Shown: positions 29,179 to 38,119 of the stretch, in pieces | How positions within the stretch are numbered: the stretch's first letter is position 1 | How the letters are laid out: each line of letters opens with the position of its first letter | Source: an uncultured Ignavibacterium sp. | Lineage (GTDB): Bacteria > Bacteroidota > Ignavibacteria > Ignavibacteriales > Ignavibacteriaceae | Length of the DNA: 64,000 nt | Direction of reading: 5' to 3' | NCBI GenBank assembly: GCA_937942875.1 | Contig: CALEBT010000011.1 | Span: forward strand, 36,385-100,384 | Program-made: the position numbers and the translations under genes | The notes under the pieces: generated by a model | What the model saw: only the letters and a program-made list of their open reading frames with translations | Databases searched by the model: none | Told to the model about the DNA's origin: nothing

Positions 29179-29997
29179 CTAAATTACACCGAGAGATTTC
29201 TTTTCTAACCAACCGACTTTTCCATCTTCAAGTCTGATTTTCAACCAATTATCAATCTTATCTTCAATCTTAACTTTCAAACCTTCGTGAATAACAAAAG
29301 AATCTTTACTGAATGGATCCGGAGATGACTTGACAACAACAGAAGCTGATAAAATTACTCCATATTTTACATTGTAATCCCGATTTAATCTAACTGCTAA
29401 AAGAACTGTTGAAAAAACAAAAATTATCAATGCAATAAACATCGAATAAAAACTTATCCTTCTGGTATTATAATCTTTTGAAATAATATAGGTAAGGAAA
29501 GAAATAAGAATTATTAAAAAGAAAACATAACTAATTATTGTAAGTTGATTAGCATTAAAAATAGCCAAAGCATTTTCCCATAATTCAAAAACAAAAAATT
29601 CAGGTAATTTTTCAACTTTATCTTTTGTCTGGAGCTTGACAAAATTTAGATTATGATTTATGTCTTCATCCTTTGGAAGAAACTTTTTAGCTTTTTCATA
29701 ATGAAGAATTGCTAAACCAATTTTACCAATTCTGTAATAAGCATTCGCAAGATTATAATGTATTGAAGCACCGGAATATCCCTCAGAGAGCAATTTTTCG
29801 TATGATTCAATAGATTTTTGATAATCTCCAGAAAGAAATTGATAATTAGCTTCCTTAAAAATTTTCCCAACATCTGATGAGGCATAAGTAGAACTGAATA
29901 AAAAAATTATCAAGAAAATCAAAACTAATTGTGCCCTTCTCTTGCTCTCAATCTTACTCTTAATCTTACTCTTACTCTTATTCTTACTCTTAATCAT
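29179..29997 (-). CDS. TPR + SH3-like domain membrane protein (BatE-type)
   Basis: TPR NYQFLSGDYQKSIESYEKLL...IHYNLANAYYRIGKIGLAILHYEKA, TM helices, C-terminal SH3-like VVKSSPDPFSKDSFVIHEGLKVKIEDKIDNWLKIRLEDGKVGWL; overlaps batD. Confidence 0.82.
   Translation of the reverse strand: MIKSKNKSKSKIKSKIESKRRAQLVLIFLIIFLFSSTYASSDVGKIFKEANYQFLSGDYQKSIESYEKLLSEGYSGASIHYNLANAYYRIGKIGLAILHYEKAKKFLPKDEDINHNLNFVKLQTKDKVEKLPEFFVFELWENALAIFNANQLTIISYVFFLIILISFLTYIISKDYNTRRISFYSMFIALIIFVFSTVLLAVRLNRDYNVKYGVILSASVVVKSSPDPFSKDSFVIHEGLKVKIEDKIDNWLKIRLEDGKVGWLEKKSLGVI
29935..29994 (-). repeat. Degenerate 6-bp tandem repeat encoding an alternating xK N-terminus
   Basis: Minus strand ATTAAG AGTAAG AATAAG AGTAAG AGTAAG ATTAAG AGTAAG ATTGAG AGCAAG right after the start codon. 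Confidence 0.75.
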
Positions 29998-31795
29998 TTA
30001 ACTCCCTTTCAATATCAATAATCACTTTCATAACTTCATCATAGAATTCTTTCATTGAAGCATTTGATGCAGCGTTTGGAGCAAATCTGATATACTCACA
30101 TTTCTGTCCTGTATTTTTCATCGATGCTGATATTGATTCATCAACGCCGAGTTCTTTAAGCTTATCAAAGGCTAAATCCAATGTAAAATCAGATTTACTT
30201 ATATCGAGTTTATTTTCGAGATAGCCATAAAAAGCCATTGCAATCTCTGTATAAAATTCCTGAACTTTATTCTCATTCAGATATTGTAAAGATTTTTTTA
30301 ATCTTTTCTTTGCAATTTTTTCAGCTCTTAAATAGTTGAATGTTTTAACATCAGATTTAATTTTTTTATTATAATTATTCCAATAAATTACTCCTACAAA
30401 ACCCAAAACTGGTAATATTACAAACAACCAGAAATAAAGGTTATTTACTAAATAATTCTTTTCTTTGGTTATATATCCTAATTCAGTTTTGATTGAACGA
30501 ATATCTGATCCTATTGATTTTATATTTTCTTTATCACTATTGAAGATGGTTAATAAAGAATCATTCTGCTCAATTTTAATATTAAAGCCGGATGTTCGGA
30601 TTGTAAAATATTTTTTTATTTCTGGATCGAAATAAGAGAATTCTATAGGTTTAATTTCCCTGCTACCAGCTGCTCTCGGAATTAAAAGATATTCATAAGT
30701 TTTAGTACCTGAAACTATGGCTCCTCTGTTAACTACTTCATTGAGTTTTGGTTCATATTTTTCAATACCGGAAGGGAGTTCCAACGCCGGCATTTGTAAA
30801 AGAGTAATATTCCCTGTTCCTGAAATTTTTACTGTCAGATTAAAAGGTTCATTAACTTTTAATTCCTCTTTATCAATCGAAGCTGAAATATTAAACTTAC
30901 CTACTGCTCCATTAAAATTTGCTGGCTTATCATCTTCTGGTAAAGAAAAAACATTAACTCTGACTACATTTGATTTTGCCTGATATTCATAAATTTCCTG
31001 ACGATTAAATGGATCATTAAAAAAACTGTCCCAGAAATTATCAAGATTACGATTTTTTCTAACTGCTATTGGAACTGTTAATTCGAAAGGAGAAACTTCC
31101 AAAACACCACTTTGAGTTGGAAACAAAGCAGCTTTTTTTAAAACTGCAACATTAAATCTTTTGCCATCTATAACTTCTGTGGTGAAAGATAAAGTTCGTG
31201 CTGTTTCAATTTCCTCAGCCCAAAAACCTACATACTGAGGAAGCTTACTGATTGACATTTGTGCAGCAATATTTAATCTGGTATAGAGTTTATATGTTAC
31301 TGTTACCTGCTCTCCAATGTATGCTTTGTTTTTATCAACAACCGCTCTGATAAAAAGATTTTCGGATATTTCCCTTGTATTTATTTCTGTACTTTGTTTT
31401 TCTTCTTTTTGTCTTGGACTTCCTTTAATAACTGAAATCTGAATCGGATCAGTTTTTAATTTTTCTCCTTTGAACTCTATTGAAGCACTACCAATTGTAT
31501 ATTTGCCTAAAGACGTAGCTATAAGAATATATGAGAATGTTTTCGAAGCACTTACGTTTCCATTTATAATTTGCATACTGGTAGATTGATTAGGCCCTGA
31601 GATTAGTTTTAATCCACTAAAATTAGGAGGGACAAAATTACTTAGAGAATTAATATCAGTTCCCTGAAAAGTAAAACTTATTTCAAAAGTTTCACCTTCA
31701 GCTACAGTTGTATTATTAACCGAAGCTGTAAAAGTCTGAGGATAAACTATACCAATAAATAAAAGCAATAATAATATAATCTTTTTCATCACCAA
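29990..31795 (-). CDS. batD: BatD family protein
   Basis: TFTASVNNTTVAEGETFEISFTFQGTDINSLSNFVPPNFSGLKLISGPNQSTSMQIINGNVSASKTFSYIL, BatD/oxygen tolerance signature; operon context. Confidence 0.9.
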   Translation of the reverse strand: MVMKKIILLLLLFIGIVYPQTFTASVNNTTVAEGETFEISFTFQGTDINSLSNFVPPNFSGLKLISGPNQSTSMQIINGNVSASKTFSYILIATSLGKYTIGSASIEFKGEKLKTDPIQISVIKGSPRQKEEKQSTEINTREISENLFIRAVVDKNKAYIGEQVTVTYKLYTRLNIAAQMSISKLPQYVGFWAEEIETARTLSFTTEVIDGKRFNVAVLKKAALFPTQSGVLEVSPFELTVPIAVRKNRNLDNFWDSFFNDPFNRQEIYEYQAKSNVVRVNVFSLPEDDKPANFNGAVGKFNISASIDKEELKVNEPFNLTVKISGTGNITLLQMPALELPSGIEKYEPKLNEVVNRGAIVSGTKTYEYLLIPRAAGSREIKPIEFSYFDPEIKKYFTIRTSGFNIKIEQNDSLLTIFNSDKENIKSIGSDIRSIKTELGYITKEKNYLVNNLYFWLFVILPVLGFVGVIYWNNYNKKIKSDVKTFNYLRAEKIAKKRLKKSLQYLNENKVQEFYTEIAMAFYGYLENKLDISKSDFTLDLAFDKLKELGVDESISASMKNTGQKCEYIRFAPNAASNASMKEFYDEVMKVIIDIERELND

Positions 31796-32520
31796 TCTTT
31801 ATCTTTTTTTAATACTCTGCCTTTTTGTTTTCGCAATTCTTTTTGCAAATCCTTTTCATTATTTCTCAAAGCTTCAAGAATTTTTTCAGCTTGATCTTTG
31901 GAAATTTTTGCTTCACTTTGCTGCTGCTGTTTCTCTTGTTGCTGCTGATTTTGCTGCTGTTCATTTTGATTTTGTTGTTTTTCCTTATCCTTATTTTCTT
32001 CGTTCTGATTCTGATTTTGCTGTTGTTGCTGTTCCTTATTCTTATCCTGGTTTTTATTGTTTTGATTCTGCTGATTTTGATTTTGCTGATTATTTTTTAG
32101 CAGAGATAAAGCGTATGATAAATTATACTTTGTATCTAAATCATTTGGATTTAACTTCAAGGCATTTTTGTATGCTTCCACACTTTGTTCGATTTTGTTA
32201 GACTTTAAAAGAGAATTTCCAATGTTATGATAAATCTTTGACTTCAGTTCTTTGTCTTCTGTTTTTTGTAGGAGTTCCTGATAATTTTTTGCAGATTCAT
32301 CAAACTTCTCTTGTTTATAATATGAGTTACCTAAATTAAATTTTGAAGGAACAGAATTAGGATTTTTCTCAATTGCTTTTCTGAAATTCAGTTCTGCCTC
32401 AGAATATTTTTTCTGATTATATAAATCAACACCGTCATTATTTAATTTCCTCTCAGACTGACTGAATAAATAAATATCTGCAAAAAACACTGTAATTATG
32501 ATTAAACAAATTCTTCTCAT
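31789..32520 (-). CDS. batC: BatC-type TPR protein with Q/N-rich tract
   Basis: TPRs NQKKYSEAELNFRKAIEKNPNSVPSKFNLGNSYYKQEKFDESAKNYQELL followed by NQQNQNQQNQNNKNQDKNKEQQQQQ low-complexity region. Confidence 0.86.
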   Translation of the reverse strand: MRRICLIIITVFFADIYLFSQSERKLNNDGVDLYNQKKYSEAELNFRKAIEKNPNSVPSKFNLGNSYYKQEKFDESAKNYQELLQKTEDKELKSKIYHNIGNSLLKSNKIEQSVEAYKNALKLNPNDLDTKYNLSYALSLLKNNQQNQNQQNQNNKNQDKNKEQQQQQNQNQNEENKDKEKQQNQNEQQQNQQQQEKQQQQSEAKISKDQAEKILEALRNNEKDLQKELRKQKGRVLKKDKDW

Positions 32521-33557
32521 TTTTCAAATCCTATTTTTTCATTCAGTTTTTTGAATAATCTTGATTTTCTGTCAGTTACAAATATCTCAATAATCATTAG
32601 CAGAACAGCCGGAATGAGAAAATAATAATATCTCGTTTCATAATCTGATATTCTCTTTGTACCAAACTCTGTCTTCTCAAGACTTTCAAGATCCTCGTAA
32701 ATTTTCTGAAGATGATCTTCATAATTATTTCCTCTGAAATATTTAGCTCCGGATTTTTCAGCAATTTCTATAAGAACTTCTTCATTCAGTTTTGTCAATA
32801 CAGTATTACCATCTTTATCCGATTTATATCCTATTCTGATGCCTTGTGAATCATAAACTGGGATTGGAGTTCCATCAGGCGAACCAAGACCAATGGTGTA
32901 GATTTTTATTTCTTTCTCATTGGCAAGTTTTATTGCCTTATCAATATCTCCTTCGTGGTCTTCACCATCTGTAATTATTACAATAGCTTTCTTTGTTGAT
33001 GAAGTATCAAAAGACTGAACAGCCATCTGAATCGCAGAAGCGATTGCTGTTCCCGGTTGAGGAATTGTATTAAAGTCAACTGCTGATAAAAATAAATTAG
33101 CAGCTGAATAATCAATTGTTAATGGAAATTGCAGGTAAGCATTCCCGGCAAATACTACTAAACCAATTCTATCACCCTGAAGCTTCTGAATCAGACTTGA
33201 TATTTGATACTTTGCTTTTTCTAATCTGTTTGGTTTGATATCCTCTGCGCTCATACTAAGCGAAACATCCAAACAAATAAAAACATCAATTCCTGTTTGC
33301 TTAACTTCCTGAAGTTTTGTACCAACCTGCGGATTTGCAAAAGCGAAAACCAACAGTGAGAAAATTATCATTTGTAAAACAAATCTGATAGTATTCTTTG
33401 TAGAACTATAATCAGGCAATAAAAATGAATGGAGATTTACATCTGCAAATTTTTTCAGAAGCTCATTCCTTCTTTTTACAATAAAGACGAACATTAAAAT
33501 GAATATTGGAATCAGCCAAAGCAACAAAAGATATTCTGAATTTTCAAATCTGAACAT
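32517..33557 (-). CDS. batB: BatB VWA-domain membrane protein
   Basis: VDVFICLDVSLSMSAEDIKPNRLEKAKYQISSLI (MIDAS DxSxS), ITDGEDHEGD; TM helices at both ends. Confidence 0.91.
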   Translation of the reverse strand: MFRFENSEYLLLLWLIPIFILMFVFIVKRRNELLKKFADVNLHSFLLPDYSSTKNTIRFVLQMIIFSLLVFAFANPQVGTKLQEVKQTGIDVFICLDVSLSMSAEDIKPNRLEKAKYQISSLIQKLQGDRIGLVVFAGNAYLQFPLTIDYSAANLFLSAVDFNTIPQPGTAIASAIQMAVQSFDTSSTKKAIVIITDGEDHEGDIDKAIKLANEKEIKIYTIGLGSPDGTPIPVYDSQGIRIGYKSDKDGNTVLTKLNEEVLIEIAEKSGAKYFRGNNYEDHLQKIYEDLESLEKTEFGTKRISDYETRYYYFLIPAVLLMIIEIFVTDRKSRLFKKLNEKIGFEK

Positions 33558-34552
33558 TATGGTAATTTCCTGAAAATAGTTTTACTCAATAAGAAGTCAA
33601 GTAAAAACAGAATCAATGCTGGTAACATTAACTTAGAATATAATTCTGCTGCTGTTCTGTATGATGTAATTTCAACTTTTGATTTTTCCATTTTATCGAT
33701 AATCTGATAGATCTCCTCAAGAGCTTTGTTATTAGTAGCTCTGAAATATTTTCCGTCGGTGTTTTCTGAAATTCTTTTTAACAGTGGCTCATCAATTTCT
33801 ACAGGAACCATTTGATATCTTGTTCCAAATGGTGTCTGAATCGGATAAGGCGCTTCGCCACGAGTACCAACTCCGATTGAATAAATTCTCACACCATAAG
33901 CTTTTGCAATTTCTGAAGCTGAAAGCGGGTCAATCTCTCCTGCATTATTAACGCCATCAGTTAATAAAATTATTACCTTACTTTTTGCATCACTGTTTTT
34001 TAATCTGTTAACACCATTAGCAATCGCATTTCCGATGGCTGTTCCGTCATCAAGCATTCCACTTTTTATATCTTTTAGTAAATTTCTTAATACTGAATAA
34101 TCAATAGTCAAAGGACATTGTGTAAAGGCAACTCTGGAAAAAATTACAAGTCCAATTCTGTCTGAAACACGACCTTCAATAAACTTATCAGTAATTTTTT
34201 TTGCTGCTTCCAACCTGTTGGGTTTGAAATCCTCTGCCAGCATACTACCTGAAATATCCAAAACAATTGCAATGTCAATTCCTTCTGTATTTACATTTGT
34301 TCCTGTGCTGAAAGACTGAGGTCGTGCCAGGGCAATGATAAGCAAAAGTAAACTCAACATTTTGAGAGTAAAAGGCAGATGAAATAGCTTGACTCTTAAT
34401 GAACTCCCTGATTCTTCAAATATTTTGGAATCGGAGATTTTTATGGAAGTCAGTCTTTCTCTTATGCGATAAAAATATATTAAAGTTAAAATTGGAATGA
34501 TAATTAAAAAGAATAATACCCAGGGATATAGAAAAACTACACCATTAAACAT
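33557..34552 (-). CDS. batA: BatA VWA-domain membrane protein
   Basis: IDIAIVLDISGSMLAEDFKPNRLEAAKKI, LTDGVNNAGEIDPLSASEIAKAYGVRIYSIGVG. Confidence 0.93.
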   Translation of the reverse strand: MFNGVVFLYPWVLFFLIIIPILTLIYFYRIRERLTSIKISDSKIFEESGSSLRVKLFHLPFTLKMLSLLLLIIALARPQSFSTGTNVNTEGIDIAIVLDISGSMLAEDFKPNRLEAAKKITDKFIEGRVSDRIGLVIFSRVAFTQCPLTIDYSVLRNLLKDIKSGMLDDGTAIGNAIANGVNRLKNSDAKSKVIILLTDGVNNAGEIDPLSASEIAKAYGVRIYSIGVGTRGEAPYPIQTPFGTRYQMVPVEIDEPLLKRISENTDGKYFRATNNKALEEIYQIIDKMEKSKVEITSYRTAAELYSKLMLPALILFLLDFLLSKTIFRKLP

Positions 34553-35495
34553 TATTCACCTCTGGGTTTATATTTTTTTCATAATCAGTAAAATCTGAAG
34601 GTACTGTAGAATTAACTATTTCTTTTGCCTGATTCATCATAATTGAATTCAAATCAGGTATCGGATTGAATTTTGCAAATTTCACAAGATCAGCATTAGT
34701 AAAGAATTCCTCTGTTATTTTTACAATTTTTTCAGCTTCTTTAATACTTGTCAATAACTGAATTTGTTCTGAAGAAGTAAGCTCAAGTGCTGGAAACGAA
34801 AATCTTTTTTCAAAGTATTCACGAATAATTTCAGTTATTCTGGAATGATATTCTTTCACTTTACCATTTTGCCAAAGTTTTTCTTTTTCAAGTTCTTCAA
34901 GTTTTGTTAATGCAACAATATGAGGAGGAATAATTATTTCAGGTTTTTCAGATTCAACATCCTTTCGCTTTAAGATTTTTTTGAAGATAAAATAAAGAAT
35001 AGCCAATACAAGAAGTCCTGATAAAATCCACAAGATAATTTCTAAAATGTTCAAAGGAATTTTTATCGGAGCTTTTATATCTTTAACATCTTCTTCAGCT
35101 TTAACTTCAATTGAGTGAATTTTTATAGCAACTGAATCGGATGAAAAATAAATTTTAGATGTATCTCCCTGACGAGCTAAAACAAATAAAAATGAAGGTA
35201 TATAAACCTCTGCTGAATCATAATAAGATAGAGTAAACTCTTTACTATAAGTTATTTTATTTTCCATCGTATCTGATTTAACCGGATTTTCATTAATTAT
35301 TTCAAACTGTTTAAGATTCTCCCTGAAAAAAGGTTCCTGTAAAATGAATCCTTTGGAATATACTGCTTTTATTTGAAGATATATGAAATCACCAATTAAA
35401 TAATCAGTCGAATCGGTTTTCACCTCAACTTTCAATTGTGGAAGTGAATTAAAGCATATCAATAGAAATAAAATCAAAATTTTCTTAATTACCAT
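34545..35495 (-). CDS. BatD-like/DUF4381-like membrane protein of the Bat operon
   Basis: Signal peptide, beta-rich N-terminal domain, single TM, C-terminal helical HIVALTKLEELEKEKLWQNGKVKEYHSRITEIIREYFEKRFSFPALELTSSE. Confidence 0.75.
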   Translation of the reverse strand: MVIKKILILFLLICFNSLPQLKVEVKTDSTDYLIGDFIYLQIKAVYSKGFILQEPFFRENLKQFEIINENPVKSDTMENKITYSKEFTLSYYDSAEVYIPSFLFVLARQGDTSKIYFSSDSVAIKIHSIEVKAEEDVKDIKAPIKIPLNILEIILWILSGLLVLAILYFIFKKILKRKDVESEKPEIIIPPHIVALTKLEELEKEKLWQNGKVKEYHSRITEIIREYFEKRFSFPALELTSSEQIQLLTSIKEAEKIVKITEEFFTNADLVKFAKFNPIPDLNSIMMNQAKEIVNSTVPSDFTDYEKNINPEVNNV

Positions 35496-36364
35496 CGCTT
35501 TTCTCTTATCTTAAAAAACTGAACGAGAGGTTTAATATAATCCTCACCTGAAATGATACTTATATTATCAATTTTATTTAATCTGAAAAGGTACTTTCTT
35601 TTGTTGGAATCTTCAATTTTTCTCTTTTTATAATAATCCAAAAAACTTTTACTTGAAGTATCAATCAAAAATTCTTTGCCAGTTTCGGCATCAAGAAATT
35701 TTACTAAGCCTACATTAACTAACTCACGTTCTCTTTTATCCTCAATAGATAACGCAATAAAATCGTGTTTTTTACTTACTACACTTAAAATTTTTTCATA
35801 GCCAGTATCAATAAAATCAGAAAGAAAGAAAACTATAGAGCGTTTTTTTATTGTGTGATTCAAGTACTCCATTGCATTTTGAAGGTTAGTTTTATTTCCT
35901 TCCGGTTTAAAGGATAAGATTTCTCGAACGATTCGTAGAACGTGTTTTCTTCCTTTTCTAGGAGGGACAAATTTTTCAATTTTATCAGTAAAAAGAATCA
36001 AACCAACTTTATCATTATTCTTTAGTGCTGAGAAAGAAAGTATTGCACTTATTTCTGCAGCAACTTTTTGTTTGGTTTTTTGTTTAGTACCAAAGGAAAG
36101 TGAGCCGCTCAAATCTATCATCAGAATAACGGTTAATTCTCTTTCCTCCTCAAAGACTTTAATAAACGGATGTCCAAATCTTGCAGTAACATTCCAGTCA
36201 ATATTTCTTATATCATCACCAAACTGATATTCACGAACCTCAGAAAACTCCATTCCTTTTCCTTTAAAGACGGAATGATATTCTCCTGAAAAGACCTGAT
36301 TTACAAGTCCTTTAGTTCTGATTTCAATTTCACGAACCTGCTTTAGTAATTCTTTATCTATCAT
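35489..36364 (-). CDS. DUF58 domain protein
   Basis: GEYHSVFKGKGMEFSEVREYQFGDDIRNIDWNVTARFGHPFIKVFEEERELTVILMIDLSGSL. Confidence 0.94.
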   Translation of the reverse strand: MIDKELLKQVREIEIRTKGLVNQVFSGEYHSVFKGKGMEFSEVREYQFGDDIRNIDWNVTARFGHPFIKVFEEERELTVILMIDLSGSLSFGTKQKTKQKVAAEISAILSFSALKNNDKVGLILFTDKIEKFVPPRKGRKHVLRIVREILSFKPEGNKTNLQNAMEYLNHTIKKRSIVFFLSDFIDTGYEKILSVVSKKHDFIALSIEDKRERELVNVGLVKFLDAETGKEFLIDTSSKSFLDYYKKRKIEDSNKRKYLFRLNKIDNISIISGEDYIKPLVQFFKIREKRW

Positions 36365-36366
36365 TA

Positions 36367-37350
36367 TTAAGGAACTTCAACTCTGTTTAGAATTTCTTTT
36401 ATTATATCTTCGCTGGTTAACTCCTCTGCCTCGGCTTCATAAGAAATTGCAACTCTGTGTCTTAGAACATCATAACAAATTGCACGTACATCCTCAGGAA
36501 TCACATAACCTCTTCTTTTAATAAATGCCATAGCTTTTGCCCCTAATGCAAGGTTTATTGTTGCACGTGGAGAAGCTCCGTAGTTGATTAAATGAGTCAA
36601 ATCTTTAAGATTAAATTTTTCAGGTTGTCTTGTAGCAAACACAATATCAAGAATATATTTTTCAATTTTTTCATCAAGATAAACTTCGTGAATAATACTT
36701 CTTGCATTGATGATCTCGTTAGGAGAAATTATCTGGTTCACTTGAATAGTCTCACCACTTACATTTTGCTTCATAATTTTTTGCTCTTCTTCACGAGAAG
36801 GATAATCAATCTTGACTTTAAGCATAAATCTGTCAACCTGAGCTTCCGGAAGAGGATAAGTTCCTTCCTGCTCAATGGGATTCTGTGTTGCAAGTACTAA
36901 AAACGGCTCTTCTAATCTAAAGGTATGTTCTCCGATTGTTACCTGTCGTTCCTGCATAGCCTCAAGTAAAGCTGACTGCACCTTAGCCGGGGCTCTGTTG
37001 ATTTCATCAGCTAAAATAAAATTTGAAAATATTGGACCCTTCTTTATCAAAAAATTTCCGTCTTTTTGATTATAAATTTGTGTTCCAATCAAATCTGCAG
37101 GAAGCAAGTCAGGTGTGAATTGAATTCTCTGAAACTTAGATTTCATTGCGGACGCAAGTGTTTTAATGGCAAGGGTTTTAGCAAGTCCCGGAACTCCTTC
37201 AAGAAGAATGTGACCATTGGCTAAAAGTCCAATAACCAATCTTTCAATCATTTGCTTCTGACCAACAATAACTTTTGAAATTTCAAGAAACAGAGTGTCT
37301 ATAAATGCACTTTCCTGTTTGATTTTTTCATTTAATGCTGAAATATCCAA
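36367..37350 (-). CDS. MoxR family AAA+ ATPase
   Basis: GHILLEGVPGLAKTLAIKTLASAM (Walker A), FILADEINRAPAKVQSALLEAMQERQVTIG, LATQNPIEQEGTYPLPEAQVDRFMLKV; TTG start at 37350 preferred over 37527. Confidence 0.94.
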   Translation of the reverse strand: MDISALNEKIKQESAFIDTLFLEISKVIVGQKQMIERLVIGLLANGHILLEGVPGLAKTLAIKTLASAMKSKFQRIQFTPDLLPADLIGTQIYNQKDGNFLIKKGPIFSNFILADEINRAPAKVQSALLEAMQERQVTIGEHTFRLEEPFLVLATQNPIEQEGTYPLPEAQVDRFMLKVKIDYPSREEEQKIMKQNVSGETIQVNQIISPNEIINARSIIHEVYLDEKIEKYILDIVFATRQPEKFNLKDLTHLINYGASPRATINLALGAKAMAFIKRRGYVIPEDVRAICYDVLRHRVAISYEAEAEELTSEDIIKEILNRVEVP

Positions 37351-37464
37351 TTTAAACCTCTTAATTTTTGCTTTTTTTGACGGCTGCAAACTTAAATATG
37401 TTACAAACTCTGAGCAAGATTCATAATTCTGCTTTGTATTTTTGAAAAAAAACTCCAAAAAAAT

Positions 37465-38106
37465 ATGAAACCAAAATTCAAAGGGGTAATTTTCGATATA
37501 GACGGGACTCTGACCTTTACTAATCAACTAATTTTTGATTCATTCAATTATATTACCCAGAAGTACCTTGGCAAACCTTATTCAAATGAAGAAGTAATTG
37601 CACTTTTCGGACCAACCGAAGATGTAATTTTCAAACAGCTTTTCCCAACACAATTTGAACAAGTCAAAAAAGATTATTACGAATATTACCATCAAAATCA
37701 TAAAATTGCTTTGTTATATGATGGCATAAAAGAACTTTTAATTGATTTAAAGAATGCCAACTGTATTCTTGGAATTTACACTGGGAAAGGAAGAACTTCC
37801 TCTTTAATTACATTAAACTTTCTCGGTGTTCGTGAATTATTTGATTTAATAGTTACCGGAGATGATGTGGAAAATCATAAGCCATCACCGGAAGGAATTA
37901 TTAAGTTTATAAATGAATTTGGATTAGATAAAAAAGAAGTAATTATGATTGGTGATGCTCCCTCGGATATAAAAGCAGCTCACGATGCGGGAGTAGAAAT
38001 TGCTTCAGTAATCTGGGACAGTTATTCATCTGAAAAAGTTAAAGCAATGAATCCTGAAAATTGTTTTTCAACAGTTAAAGAATTAAGAGAATTCCTGTTT
38101 ATCTGA
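37465..38106 (+). CDS. HAD-superfamily phosphatase (phosphoglycolate phosphatase/PpaX-like)
   Basis: GVIFDIDGTLTFTNQ (motif I), LGIYTGKGR, KPSPEGI, VIMIGDAPSDIKAAHDAG. Confidence 0.92.
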   Translation: MKPKFKGVIFDIDGTLTFTNQLIFDSFNYITQKYLGKPYSNEEVIALFGPTEDVIFKQLFPTQFEQVKKDYYEYYHQNHKIALLYDGIKELLIDLKNANCILGIYTGKGRTSSLITLNFLGVRELFDLIVTGDDVENHKPSPEGIIKFINEFGLDKKEVIMIGDAPSDIKAAHDAGVEIASVIWDSYSSEKVKAMNPENCFSTVKELREFLFI

Positions 38107-38119
38107 TTTAATTATTGAA

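Noticed and set aside
31825-32201. Plus-strand ORFs 31825..32100 and 31908..32201 (Leu/Ile-rich and Ala/Phe-rich proteins)
   Set aside because: They are antisense translations of the CAA/CAG/AAT-rich Q/N tract of batC
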